In this document: positions 1 through 8,484 of the stretch, piece after piece
How the letters are laid out: each line of letters starts with the position of its first letter
How positions within the stretch are numbered: position 1 is the stretch's first letter
Assembly (NCBI GenBank): GCA_965207755.1
Contig: OZ242297.1
Span: 248,001 to 312,000, forward strand
Direction: 5' to 3'
Length of the DNA: 64,000 nucleotides
DNA from: Aldehydirespirator sp028819505
GTDB taxonomy: Bacteria > Actinomycetota > Acidimicrobiia > Acidimicrobiales > Aldehydirespiratoraceae
Translations under genes and position numbers: made by a program
The notes under the pieces: generated by a model
Databases searched by the model: none
What the model saw: only the letters and a program-made list of their open reading frames with translations
Told to the model about the DNA's origin: nothing

Positions 1-540
1 TACAGCAGGGCCTGGTCGGTTCGGGTGTCGAAGCCGGCCACGTGGTCGGGCTCGCGGTCGGGCTGCCGCCAGGTGTTCGACGGCCCGCGGTCGCCGCCCC
101 AGCCCCCCTCCCCGGAGATGAACAGCCCGGCCCGGCTGGTCCACATCGGCTCGCCGTCGTGGCTGCGGACGTCGGTCTCCAGCACCACCAGCGCGGCCTT
201 GATCTTGTCGTAGACGGCGGCCACTCGGGCCTGGGCCACCGCCGATCCGGCCGCCGGCAGCTCCTGGTGGAGCTCGATGCGCTGGTCGCCGTGCAGCAGC
301 GCGGCCAAGTTGAAGTCGCCGTAGTCGGGCATGTTGCCCGCGCCCAGCACCACCGCCTGCGTGGGCAGCGCCCGCTGGGGCACGCCCCGGGTGTTCTCGG
401 TGGTGAACTCCAGCTCGAAGCCGGTGGGATCCGACGCTCCCGCCCCCACGCCCAAGGCGTAGAGCAGGCTGTCCTTCGAGGTCCAGCCGATCTCGGTCTC
501 TTCTCCCACGGCGCCCACGGCATCAGGATCGATGGGCATC
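1..540 (-). CDS. MaoC-like (R)-specific enoyl-CoA hydratase, N-terminal part (cut by window edge)
   Basis: The ATG at 540 opens a frame that runs without a stop to the window edge (about 180 residues visible). It begins MPIDPDAVGAVGEE and continues with WTSKDSLLYALGVGAG, the N-terminal pattern of double-hotdog MaoC/HTD2 hydratases that hydrate trans-2-enoyl-CoA in fatty-acid and sterol side-chain degradation. The visible part is the substrate-binding first hotdog; the catalytic Asp/His hydratase motif would lie off the window in the second half. It is transcribed away from the PhyH-rhodanese gene, with a duplicated palindromic repeat between them. The family call is good; the exact substrate is unknown. 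Confidence 0.75.
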
Positions 541-608
541 ACACCTCCACTCCTTGCGGGCCGTTCACGCTAACGCCACTCGCACTCCTGCAGCCCGGCG
601 TCCGCACA

Positions 609-731
609 GATTCTCGGTGCGATTTCTGGGCGTATACGACACACAACCGACCCGAGATTGTGGGGCCGGCCGCGCCGCGGATTCTCGGTGCGATTTCTGG
701 GCGTATACGACACACAACCGACCCGAGATTG
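609..731. repeat. Two tandem copies (71-bp period) of a dispersed palindromic repeat (family A)
   Basis: Copies lie at 609-660 and 680-731. Each starts GATTCTCGG and ends CCCGAGATTG, so the ends are inverted repeats around about 35 bp containing CGTATACG. The two copies are virtually identical, including the linker. Related single copies occur at 12513-12560, 21863-21910 and 37994-38043, some in the opposite orientation. The unit sits between divergent genes here, so it is more likely a REP-like element than a terminator at this site. Confidence 0.85.
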
Positions 732-779
732 TGGGGCCGGCCGTACTGTCGTGCTGGCCGGCCGCGTAGGATCGACGGG

Positions 780-2477
780 ATGAGAGCCGGTGGCGAGGTC
801 GCGTTCCCGTCGCGCCGCGAGTGCGACCTGGAGGCGTTCGCTGCGCTGGTCGAGCAGCCCCTCGACCCGGCCGACTACCCGCTGGCGAACCGGATCACCC
901 AGGGCGTCCCCACCTACGACGCCAGCGCGCTGGCCCACGGCCCCGCCGACCCCGAGCACCGCACTGCGCTCCGTGACGAGCTCTCCAGGGCCCTCGTCGG
1001 AGGTCCCGGCATCGTCCTGCTCGAAGGGGCCGTGCCCGTCGCGGCCGTCGATCGGGCTTCGGCGGTGTTCTGGGGCCTGATCGCGGCCCAGCACGCCCAG
1101 GGCGGACCGGCCGGCGACCACTTCGCCAAGCCCGGAGCCAACGACCGGGTGTGGAACGCCCTGGGGAAGCTGGCCGTGGCCGATCCCGAGGCCTTCATCG
1201 ACTACCACCGCTCCGACGCGGTGGCGGTGGCCTGCGAGGCCTGGCTCGGCCCCCGCTACCAGCTCACCGAGCAGGTCAACGTGGTCAACCCGGGCGGCGA
1301 GGCCCAGCACCCCCACCGCGACTACCACATGGGCTTCCTCACCGACGACGAGGCCGAGCAGTTCCCCCGCCACGCCCACCTGCTGTCGCCGCTGCTCACC
1401 CTTCAGGGGGCCATCGCCCACTGCGACATGGGCACCGACACGGGCCCCACCATGTACCTGCCCCACTCCCACAAGTACGAGTTGGGCTATCTGGCGTGGC
1501 GCCGCCCCGAGTTCATGGAGTACTTCGCTCGGCACCGGGTGCAGTTGCCGCTGCGCACCGGCGACGCCGTGTTCTTCAGCCCGGCCATGTTCCACGCCGC
1601 CGGCCACAACCGCACCGCCGGCATGCACCGCATGGCCAACCTGCTGCAGATCTCCTCCGCGTTCGGGCGGGCCACCGAGGCCGTGGACCGCGCCCGCATG
1701 GTCCACGCCGTGTACCCGCGGCTGCGGGCCCGGCTGGCGTCGGGCCTCGACCGGGCCGCGGCCGCCAACGTGGTGGCCTGCTGCGCCGAGGGCTACGCCT
1801 TCCCCACCAACCTCGACCGCGACCAGCCGGTGGACGGCCTCGCCCCGCCGTCGCAGACCGATCTGATGAACCAAGGCCTGGACGAGGACTGGACCCCCGA
1901 GCGTCTCCGTCTCGAGCTGTACCTGCACGGCGAGCGCCACCGCAGCTCGGTGGGGGAGGATCCTCCCCTCTTCGGCGCTGATGAGGACGGCGGACCGGCC
2001 ATCGCGGAGTCGGCCCCACGGGAACCTGCCTTGGTGGGCGGCAGCCTCGGCCAAGCCGCCCGCCTCACGGTCGACGAACTGCTGGCTCAGGCCCGGTCCG
2101 GCCTGCGGCGGTTCGCCCCCGGGGAGCTGGCCACCGAGATGGAGTCCGCGACCGCCCCCGGTCCGGACGGCCCCCTGGTGATCATCGACATCCGAGACCG
2201 CGACGACCGGGAGCGGACCGGGATGATCCCGGGATCGGTCAGCATCCCCCTGATCGTGCTGGAGTGGCGCTGCCATCCGACGGCCAGCTACTCCCACCCG
2301 GCCGTCGAGTCGTTCGACCAGCCGCTGGTGATGGTCTGCAACGAGGGCTACACGTCGAGCCTCGCAGCCGCCTCACTGCGCCGCCTCGGCTTCTCCGACG
2401 TCAGCGACCTCGAGGGAGGCATCGAGGCCTGGTCGGAGGCCGGGCTGCCGGTGACCACCCCCCCGTCCCCTGCCTAG
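780..2477 (+). CDS. Phytanoyl-CoA dioxygenase-like protein fused to a C-terminal rhodanese domain
   Basis: The 565-residue protein starts at ATG 780; the same frame is open further upstream, but that DNA is the repeat region. Residues about 25-400 resemble PhyH-family Fe(II)/2-oxoglutarate dioxygenases. The HxD metal motif is H179-R-D181, and a distal histidine is available at 272 or 276 (FHAAGHNRT, with Arg278 placed to bind 2-oxoglutarate). Residues about 440-560 are a rhodanese domain with DIRD and the loop VCNEGYTS, giving a candidate sulfur-carrying Cys520. A rhodanese fused to a PhyH enzyme is unusual. It may deliver or remove sulfur near the oxygenase product, but no substrate can be named from sequence. 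Confidence 0.8.
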   Translation: MRAGGEVAFPSRRECDLEAFAALVEQPLDPADYPLANRITQGVPTYDASALAHGPADPEHRTALRDELSRALVGGPGIVLLEGAVPVAAVDRASAVFWGLIAAQHAQGGPAGDHFAKPGANDRVWNALGKLAVADPEAFIDYHRSDAVAVACEAWLGPRYQLTEQVNVVNPGGEAQHPHRDYHMGFLTDDEAEQFPRHAHLLSPLLTLQGAIAHCDMGTDTGPTMYLPHSHKYELGYLAWRRPEFMEYFARHRVQLPLRTGDAVFFSPAMFHAAGHNRTAGMHRMANLLQISSAFGRATEAVDRARMVHAVYPRLRARLASGLDRAAAANVVACCAEGYAFPTNLDRDQPVDGLAPPSQTDLMNQGLDEDWTPERLRLELYLHGERHRSSVGEDPPLFGADEDGGPAIAESAPREPALVGGSLGQAARLTVDELLAQARSGLRRFAPGELATEMESATAPGPDGPLVIIDIRDRDDRERTGMIPGSVSIPLIVLEWRCHPTASYSHPAVESFDQPLVMVCNEGYTSSLAAASLRRLGFSDVSDLEGGIEAWSEAGLPVTTPPSPA

Positions 2478-2506
2478 CCCGACCGCCGCGCCACCGCCGC
2501 CGTCTC

Positions 2507-2850
2507 GGAATTGGCAGCGTTTTGCGCGGTATGCGTGCATTGTGCTGCCAGTTCGCGGCAAGGTCCGGCCGCTGTCTCGGAATTGGCAGCGTTTTGCGCG
2601 GTATGCGTGCATTGTGCTGCCAGTTCGCGGCAAGGTCTGGCCGCTGTCTCGGAATTGGCAGCGTTTTGCGCGGTATGCGTGCATTGTGCTGCCAGTTCGC
2701 GGCAAGGTCTGGCCGCTGTCTGGGAATTGGCAGCGTTTTGCGCGGTATGCGTGCATTGTGCTGCCAGTTCGCGGCAAGGTCTGGCCGCTGTCTCGGAATT
2801 GGCAGCGTTTTGCGCGGTATGCGTGCATTGTGCTGCCAGTTCGCGGCAAG
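2507..2850. repeat. Five tandem 72-bp copies of a hairpin repeat (family B) filling the 415-bp intergenic gap
   Basis: The motif AATTGGCAGCG recurs at 2509, 2581, 2653, 2725 and 2797, exactly 72 bp apart. Each unit holds an outer inverted repeat (AATTGGCAGC ... GCTGCCAGTT) and an inner region containing GGTATGCGTGCATT. Copies differ by only a few bases. Two more copies, with a complete inner stem TGCAC ... GTGCA, lie at 34839-34956. Nothing that looks like a gene lies between 2478 and 2892. Confidence 0.9.
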
Positions 2851-2892
2851 GCTGCCGCTGGCCTAGCCGGCCCGCGGGGGTAGGGTCGGGGC

Positions 2893-4974
2893 ATGGCTCT
2901 GCGGGAGCGCTGGCGGCGCCGGCCGAGGGCTAGGCCCGAGCCGGCCCACTTCGCCTACTGGCGCTGGGACGGCACCCAGGCCGGCTTCGACCTCGACGCC
3001 GACTCGATCTTCGACGAGCTGGCCGACGACCTGCTCTACCACGGCGACCTCGCCAGCGCGCTGCGCCGCCTGATGGCCGACGGGTTCGAGGACCGTTCGG
3101 GCCGCCGGATCCAGGGCCTGCGCGAGATGCTCGAGCGGCTGAGGGAGCGTCGCCGCGACCTGCTGGAGAACCACGACCTGGGCGGCGTGTACGACGACAT
3201 CGCCGAGGCCCTGCGCGACGTGGTGCGCACCGAGCGCCGGGCGCTGGAAGAGTTGGATGCGGCCGCGGCCCAGGCCCGGGCCGACGGCGACGAGCGCCGG
3301 GCCGACCTCACCGCCCAGACCGCGGCCACCAGGAACCTCCAGCTCGACATGCTGCCCCCCGACCTGGCCGGCCAGTTCAAGGCCCTCGACAACTACGACT
3401 TCGAGAGCGACGAGGCCCGCCGGCAGTTCACCGAACTGGCCGAGCAGCTGCGCGAGCAGCTCATGCAGCAGTTCCTGGACCGGATGGCGGGCGCGGTGAA
3501 CGACGCCACCGACGGCGACACGTCCGAGGAGATGCAGCGGCTCAAGGACATGCTGGCCGAGCTCAACGCCATGCTGGCCCAGCGGGCCCGCGGTGAGGAG
3601 CCCGACTTCGAGGGGTTCATGGAGCGCCACGGCGACTTCTTCGGTGAGAACCCCAAGACCCTCGACGAGCTCCTCGAGGCGATGGCCCGGCGCATGGCCG
3701 CGGCCCAGTCCCTCATGAACTCGATGACACCGGGCCAGCGCGACCAGCTCCAGCAACTGTCCGACCAGTTGCTGTCCGACATGGACCTCAACTGGCAGGT
3801 CAACGAACTCGCCGGCCACCTCCGCAACCAGTTCGGCGACCTCGGCTGGGACCGGCGCTACGAGTTCGGCGGGGCCGACCCCCTCGACTTCAGCGAGGCC
3901 GCCGACATGCTGGCCGAGCTGGGCGACATCGACCAGCTCGAGAACCTGCTGCGGGGCTCGCCCAGCCCCGGCGCCCTGGCCGAGGCCGACACCGAGGCCG
4001 TCCGCAGACTGTTGGGCGACGACGAGGCCGAGAGCCTCGAACGCATGGCCGAGGTGGCTCGGATGCTGGAGGAGGCCGGCCTGATCACCAAGCGCGAGGG
4101 CCGCTTCGACCTCACCCCCCGGGCCATCCGCAGGATCGGGCTGGGCGCGCTTCGCGACCTGTTCGCCAGGCTCGACGCGGACAAGCTCGGCCGCCACGCC
4201 ATCCACCGGGAGGGCATGGGCCACGAGCGCGAGCCCGACACCAAGCCCTACGAGTTCGGCGACGCGTTCAACCTCCACATCGGCCGGACCGTCCGCAACG
4301 CCGTCACCCGCACCGGCGGCGGCGTGCCCGTAGACCTGCACCCCGAGGACTTCGAGGTGGAGCGGACCGAGCAGCAGGTGCGGTCGGCCACCGTGCTCAT
4401 GCTCGACCTGTCGCTGTCGATGCCGATGCGCAACAACTTCCTGCCGGCCAAGAAGGTGGCCATGGCGCTGCACGCGCTGATCTCCAGCCAGTACCCCCGC
4501 GACTACCTGGGGCTGGTGTCGTTCAGCGAGGTCGCACGGGAGTTCCGTCCCGAGAAGCTCCCCGAGGTGTCGTGGGACTACGTCTACGGCACCAACATGC
4601 AGCACGGGTTCATGCTCGCCCGGCGCATGCTCAACCGCCAGACCGGCACCAAGCAGATCATCATGATCACCGACGGCGAGCCCACTGCCCACATCACCGC
4701 GTCGGGACGGCCCTTCTTCAGCTACCCGCCCACCCGCGAGACCGTCGATCTCACGCTGGCCGAGGTGGGCCGGTGTACCCGCGACGGCATCCGGATCAAC
4801 ACGTTCATGCTCGACGCCACGTCGTACCTGACCAGCTTCGTGGAGCGCATGACCGAGCTGAACGGCGGCCGGGCCTTCTTCACCACCAACGAGAACCTCG
4901 GCGACTACGTGCTGGTCGACTTCGTGGAGCACAGGCGCAGCCTGGTCCACGCCCGCCGCCGGCAGCTCCGCTAG
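2893..4974 (+). CDS. von Willebrand factor A domain protein
   Basis: The 693-residue protein is very acidic and helical in its first 480 residues, with heptad-like Glu/Arg-rich segments. A C-terminal vWA domain follows from about residue 495. The MIDAS motif is DLSLSM (Asp505-x-Ser-x-Ser), followed by a conserved-looking MITDGEPTAH segment that would supply the late MIDAS aspartate. In actinobacteria such proteins often pair with MoxR or Mg-chelatase-type AAA ATPases as metal-dependent chaperone or adaptor partners, but no such ATPase is adjacent here. The ATG start follows closely on the family B repeat array. The domain call is secure; the role is unknown. Confidence 0.85.
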   Translation: MALRERWRRRPRARPEPAHFAYWRWDGTQAGFDLDADSIFDELADDLLYHGDLASALRRLMADGFEDRSGRRIQGLREMLERLRERRRDLLENHDLGGVYDDIAEALRDVVRTERRALEELDAAAAQARADGDERRADLTAQTAATRNLQLDMLPPDLAGQFKALDNYDFESDEARRQFTELAEQLREQLMQQFLDRMAGAVNDATDGDTSEEMQRLKDMLAELNAMLAQRARGEEPDFEGFMERHGDFFGENPKTLDELLEAMARRMAAAQSLMNSMTPGQRDQLQQLSDQLLSDMDLNWQVNELAGHLRNQFGDLGWDRRYEFGGADPLDFSEAADMLAELGDIDQLENLLRGSPSPGALAEADTEAVRRLLGDDEAESLERMAEVARMLEEAGLITKREGRFDLTPRAIRRIGLGALRDLFARLDADKLGRHAIHREGMGHEREPDTKPYEFGDAFNLHIGRTVRNAVTRTGGGVPVDLHPEDFEVERTEQQVRSATVLMLDLSLSMPMRNNFLPAKKVAMALHALISSQYPRDYLGLVSFSEVAREFRPEKLPEVSWDYVYGTNMQHGFMLARRMLNRQTGTKQIIMITDGEPTAHITASGRPFFSYPPTRETVDLTLAEVGRCTRDGIRINTFMLDATSYLTSFVERMTELNGGRAFFTTNENLGDYVLVDFVEHRRSLVHARRRQLR

Positions 4975-5093
4975 CGACTGCGGCGGCCGACCGCGCCGGT
5001 GCCGGCCTCAAGCGGTCGACCACCTCTGTGGTGGCCGAACCACTGGAGGTCGGGCCGCCGACGGCGCCGTGCGGAGATTTCCTGCTCCCGGGT

Positions 5094-5122
5094 TTGCAAG
5101 TGTCATATCGCACTGGTGTAAT
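5094..5122 (+). promoter_or_regulatory. Likely sigma-70-type promoter of whiB
   Basis: TTGCAA at 5094-5099 and TGTAAT at 5117-5122 are separated by exactly 17 bp. The -10 box is part of a perfect 10-bp palindrome (TGTAATTACA, 5117-5126) flanked by CACTG and a partly overlapping CAGTG, so a repressor or activator could bind over it. The whiB start codon lies 79 bp downstream. Confidence 0.55.
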
Positions 5123-5200
5123 TACAGTGATGGCACACGGGCAGGCCGGGCCCTAGCCCCCGTCGCCGGGGCCCCGCACGGTCATCAGGAGGAACACCCA

Positions 5201-5476
5201 ATGGAGCTACACGGTATCTATCCGGCTGAGGACATGTCCTGGCAGCGCGAGGCCAACTGCCTCGGAGTGCATCCCGACCTCTTCTTCCCCGAGCGGGGCG
5301 CCTCCACACGGGAGGCCAAGGAAGTGTGCGGAGGCTGCGTAGTGCGCGAGGCGTGCCTGGAGTTCGCGCTGAACAACGGCGAGAAGTTCGGCATCTGGGG
5401 CGGCATGAGCGAGCGTGAGCGCCGCCGCTTGCGCAGAGCCCGCGCCGTCCAGCGCCGCGCCGCCGCCAGCGCCTGA
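5201..5476 (+). CDS. whiB: WhiB-family iron-sulfur transcription factor
   Basis: The 91-residue protein has the four cluster cysteines of Wbl proteins at positions 20, 43, 46 and 52 (CGGC in the middle). The turn motif GIWGG lies at 64-68, and a basic Arg-rich C-terminal tail suits DNA contact. AGGAGG at 5187-5192, eight bases before the ATG, fixes the start. Wbl proteins bind a 4Fe-4S cluster and act with the principal sigma factor in cell division, stress and redox control. The short acidic N-terminus resembles WhiB1/WhiB2 types, but the subtype is not settled here. Confidence 0.95.
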   Translation: MELHGIYPAEDMSWQREANCLGVHPDLFFPERGASTREAKEVCGGCVVREACLEFALNNGEKFGIWGGMSERERRRLRRARAVQRRAAASA

Positions 5477-5558
5477 CGGCGCCGCCCCGATCACCGCAGC
5501 CGCGTCCCCTCCACCGAAGGGATGCGGCTGCGGACAGAGCACGGTATGCTGTCCGGCG

Positions 5559-5786
5559 ATGCCAAACATCGGTGCACCTGAACTCCTCATCATCCTTGTG
5601 CTCGTCCTGCTGGTGTTCGGCGGGGCGAAGCTCCCGAAGCTCGCCCGCTCGCTGGGCCAGGCGCAGCGCGAGTTCAAGGACGGCCTGACCGAGAGCGCCA
5701 AGGAGGCCGACGCCTCCGGCGGCAGCCAGGCGACCGGCGGCGAGAGCTCGGGCGGCGGCACTTCGGGCAAGAACGGCTCTGCCTGA
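5559..5786 (+). CDS. tatA: Sec-independent protein translocase TatA
   Basis: The 75-residue protein starts MPNIGAPELLIILVLVLLVF, a single N-terminal membrane helix. The FGGAKLPKLARSLG hinge and amphipathic helix follow, then a Ser/Gly/Glu-rich tail, which is the complete TatA layout. It would oligomerise to form the Tat channel for folded proteins such as cofactor-containing oxidoreductases. A TATGCT box at 5545-5550 ends 8 bp before the ATG, so a near-leaderless transcript is possible. Confidence 0.95.
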   Translation: MPNIGAPELLIILVLVLLVFGGAKLPKLARSLGQAQREFKDGLTESAKEADASGGSQATGGESSGGGTSGKNGSA

Positions 5787-5811
5787 GAGCCCCGCGGCGA
5801 GGCGGACACCG

Positions 5812-6117
5812 ATGACGCTCGCGGGCGCCGACATCGAGGCGGTGGACGAACCGCCGGTCGGCCAGGCCACCATCATCTATCTCGGGCCGGTTGCGCCCCA
5901 CTGGGAGGTGCGCGCCGTGTACGGCGACGCCGACTTCATGACCTCCTTCCGGGACCGGGTCCACGCCCGTCTGCTGCTGCTGCCGCCCCACGACCCGCAA
6001 TTCCGCCGCAACCGCGAGCGGGTCAACCGCGACGCCGAGCGCGAGCGGATCGTCGTCGACTGGGACCTCGGCTACCCGGAGGAGGAAGACGAGTACTCCG
6101 GCCGGGGGCGGGTCTGA
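5812..6117 (+). CDS. Conserved hypothetical protein (101 aa)
   Basis: The small soluble protein lies between tatA (25-bp gap) and ppk (31-bp gap) in the same direction, so it is probably co-transcribed. It starts MTLAGADIEAVDEPP, contains a hydrophobic strand-like segment ATIIYLGPVAPHWEV, and has an Arg-rich then acidic C-terminal half. I recognise no domain. GC-rich codon use like its neighbours and tight spacing support it as a real gene. Confidence 0.65.
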   Translation: MTLAGADIEAVDEPPVGQATIIYLGPVAPHWEVRAVYGDADFMTSFRDRVHARLLLLPPHDPQFRRNRERVNRDAERERIVVDWDLGYPEEEDEYSGRGRV

Positions 6118-6148
6118 CAGCGGGCCGGAGAGTGAGACCGCCCCCACC

Positions 6149-8233
6149 ATGACCCGCGTCGGGGGATGGGTCGAGCCGCTCACGGACTACTTCAGCCGGG
6201 AGATCTCGTGGCTGGCCTTCAACGCCCGCGTCCTCGCCCTCGCCGACGACGCCGACGTCCCCCTGCTCGAGCAGGCCAGGTACCTCAGCATCTTCGCCAC
6301 CAACCTCGACGAGTTCTTCCAGGTCCGGGTGTCGGGCCTCGCCGGCCGGGTCGCGGCCGAACTCACCGAGCGCACCCTCGACGGGCACACCCCCGGCGAG
6401 CAGCTCCGCGAGGTCCGCCGTATCGCCGCCGAGCTGTGCGCCGAGCAGCAGCGCCTCTTCATCGAGGAGGTCAGGCCGGCCCTGGCCGCCGAGGGCATAC
6501 ACCTCCTCACCCCCGACGAGATCAGCCCCGCCGAGCGCGCCCGCCTCCGCGACCACTTCGAGCAGCGGGTCTTCCCGGTGCTCACCCCGCTGGCCGTCGA
6601 TCCCGGGCACCCGTTCCCGTTCATCTCGGACCTCTCGCTGAGCCTGGCCGTCCTGATGCGCGACCCGGTCGACTCCGAGCAGCGCTTCGCCCGGGTCAAG
6701 GTCCCCGACACCCTCGACCGCTGGGTGGAGACCGGCGAGGGCGCCTGCCGGTTCGTGGCGCTCGAGGACGTGATCGCGGCCCATCTCGACATGCTCTTCC
6801 CCGGCATGGAGGTGCTGGAGCACCACAGCTTCCGGGTCACCCGCAACGCCGACCTCACCCTCAACGACGAGGACGCCGACGACCTGCTGATCGCGGTGCA
6901 GATGGAGCTCCGCCGGCGACGCTTCCAGTGGGCCGTCCGCCTCGAGGTGGCCGACACCATGTCGGACGAGGTGCTCGACCTGCTGCTGCGCGAGCTCAAC
7001 CTGCGCGCGGACGCCCTGGTCCGGGTGCGGGGCCCCATCGATCTGAGCGGCCTCAACGAGATCGCGGGCCTGCCCCGGCCCGAGCTGACATGGCCCCACT
7101 GGCGCGGCATCACCGAGCCGGAGCTGCTGACCGAGGACGGCCCGGCCGACTTCTTCAAGGTGCTGCGCTCCGGCGACCTGCTCGTGCACCATCCGTACTC
7201 GTCGTTCAGCCGCTCGGTTGGCGCGCTCATCCACCAGGCCGCCAGGGATCCGGCCGTGCTGGCCATCAAGCTCACGCTGTACCGCACCTCCGGCGACAGC
7301 CCCATCATCGACGCGCTGGTGGCCGCGGCCGAGAGGGGCAAGCAGGTGGCGGTGCTGGTGGAGCTGAAGGCCCGCTTCGACGAGGCCCAGAACATCGGCT
7401 GGGCCAAGCGGCTGGAGCAGGCCGGCGCCCACGTGGCCTACGGCCTGGTCGGCCTGAAGATCCACGCCAAGATCGCCATGATCGTGCGGGAGGAGCCCGA
7501 CGGCATCCGCCGCTACTGCCACATCGGCACCGGCAACTACAACCACCGCACCGCCCGCATCTACGAGGACTTCGGCCTGCTCACCGCCGATCCGGGGGTC
7601 GGAGCGGACATCGCCGGCCTGTTCAACCAGCTCACCGGCTACGGCCGCAACGTCGACCACAAGCACCTGATCACCGCGCCCGAGCTGCTCCGCCCCCGCC
7701 TGACCGAGCTGGTCGAGCAGGAGATGCACGTGCCCGGCGGCCGCATCATCATGAAGCTCAACGCGCTGGCCGACGGGCCGATGATCGACCAGCTCTACAA
7801 GGCGTCGCAGGCCGGCGTGGAGATCGACCTGATCGTGCGGGGCCTGTGCGGTCTGCGGCCCGGCGTCGAGGGGCTGTCGGAGACGATACGGGTGCGCTCG
7901 ATAGTGGGCCGGTTCTTGGAGCACTCGCGCATCTACCATTTCGCCAACGGCGACGGACCGGGCCGTCCCGCCACCTACATCGGCTCCGCGGACCTGCTGA
8001 GCCGCAACCTCGACCGGAGGGTGGAGGCTCTCGTGCGGGTGGACGACCCGGGGCTGGCGGCCCGGGTGGCCGAGGTGGCCGAGGTGAGCCTGTCCGACGA
8101 GCACCTGGCCTGGACGCTGGACTCCGAAGGCGTCTGGACCCGCCACGACCGCGGCGCCGACACCGACACCCACGTCAGGCTCCAGCAGCTGGCCCTGAAC
8201 CGGGCCCGTCCCGCCGAGCGCGTCCTACCCTGA
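6149..8233 (+). CDS. ppk: Polyphosphate kinase 1
   Basis: The 694-residue protein matches the PPK1 family in length and motifs: the N-terminal FSREISWLAFNARVL, then NLDEFFQVRVSGL. The catalytic block is RYCHIGTGNYNHRTARIYED, where His458 is the expected phospho-histidine, and a second conserved histidine lies near 597 (HSRIYHFANG). It reversibly transfers the gamma-phosphate of ATP to polyphosphate. It is the last gene of the whiB-tatA-ppk strand run and is followed by a 44-bp tandem repeat. Confidence 0.97.
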   Translation: MTRVGGWVEPLTDYFSREISWLAFNARVLALADDADVPLLEQARYLSIFATNLDEFFQVRVSGLAGRVAAELTERTLDGHTPGEQLREVRRIAAELCAEQQRLFIEEVRPALAAEGIHLLTPDEISPAERARLRDHFEQRVFPVLTPLAVDPGHPFPFISDLSLSLAVLMRDPVDSEQRFARVKVPDTLDRWVETGEGACRFVALEDVIAAHLDMLFPGMEVLEHHSFRVTRNADLTLNDEDADDLLIAVQMELRRRRFQWAVRLEVADTMSDEVLDLLLRELNLRADALVRVRGPIDLSGLNEIAGLPRPELTWPHWRGITEPELLTEDGPADFFKVLRSGDLLVHHPYSSFSRSVGALIHQAARDPAVLAIKLTLYRTSGDSPIIDALVAAAERGKQVAVLVELKARFDEAQNIGWAKRLEQAGAHVAYGLVGLKIHAKIAMIVREEPDGIRRYCHIGTGNYNHRTARIYEDFGLLTADPGVGADIAGLFNQLTGYGRNVDHKHLITAPELLRPRLTELVEQEMHVPGGRIIMKLNALADGPMIDQLYKASQAGVEIDLIVRGLCGLRPGVEGLSETIRVRSIVGRFLEHSRIYHFANGDGPGRPATYIGSADLLSRNLDRRVEALVRVDDPGLAARVAEVAEVSLSDEHLAWTLDSEGVWTRHDRGADTDTHVRLQQLALNRARPAERVLP

Positions 8234-8249
8234 CCAGAGGCCGAGCCTG

Positions 8250-8430
8250 CGAGGCCCCTGGGCCCGAGCGGCCCGTGAGCGCAGCGAACAGGAGCGGGCT
8301 CCTGGGCTCGAGCGGCCCGTGAGCGCAGCGAACAGGAGCGGGCTCCTGGGCTCGAGCGGCCCGTGAGCGCAGCGAACAGGAGCGGGCCCCTGGGCCCGAG
8401 CGGCCCGTGAGCGCAGCGAACAGGAGCGGG
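8250..8430. repeat. Four tandem copies of a 44-bp repeat (family C)
   Basis: GAGCGGCCCGTGAGCGCAG recurs at 8266, 8310, 8354 and 8398, exactly 44 bp apart. Related single copies occur at 11211-11237 and, in the opposite orientation, at 14441-14469 and 40729-40756. All lie between genes. The rest of 8234-8484 shows no gene. Confidence 0.85.
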
Positions 8431-8484
8431 CGATAACGCCGCGGCACCGCGACCGGCGTCCTATTCGCGTCCTACCCTGAGCAG

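Noticed and set aside
2507..2850. Regular palindromic repeats that look like a CRISPR array
   Set aside because: The whole 72-bp unit is repeated, including the parts that would be spacers; there are no variable spacers and no cas genes.
2863..4950. Long open frame antisense to the vWA gene (695 codons)
   Set aside because: Composition is Val/Gly/His/Gln-rich with no domain, a typical GC-rich shadow of the plus-strand gene.
6023..8173. Long open frame antisense to ppk
   Set aside because: Shadow of a well-recognised gene; no motif on the minus strand.
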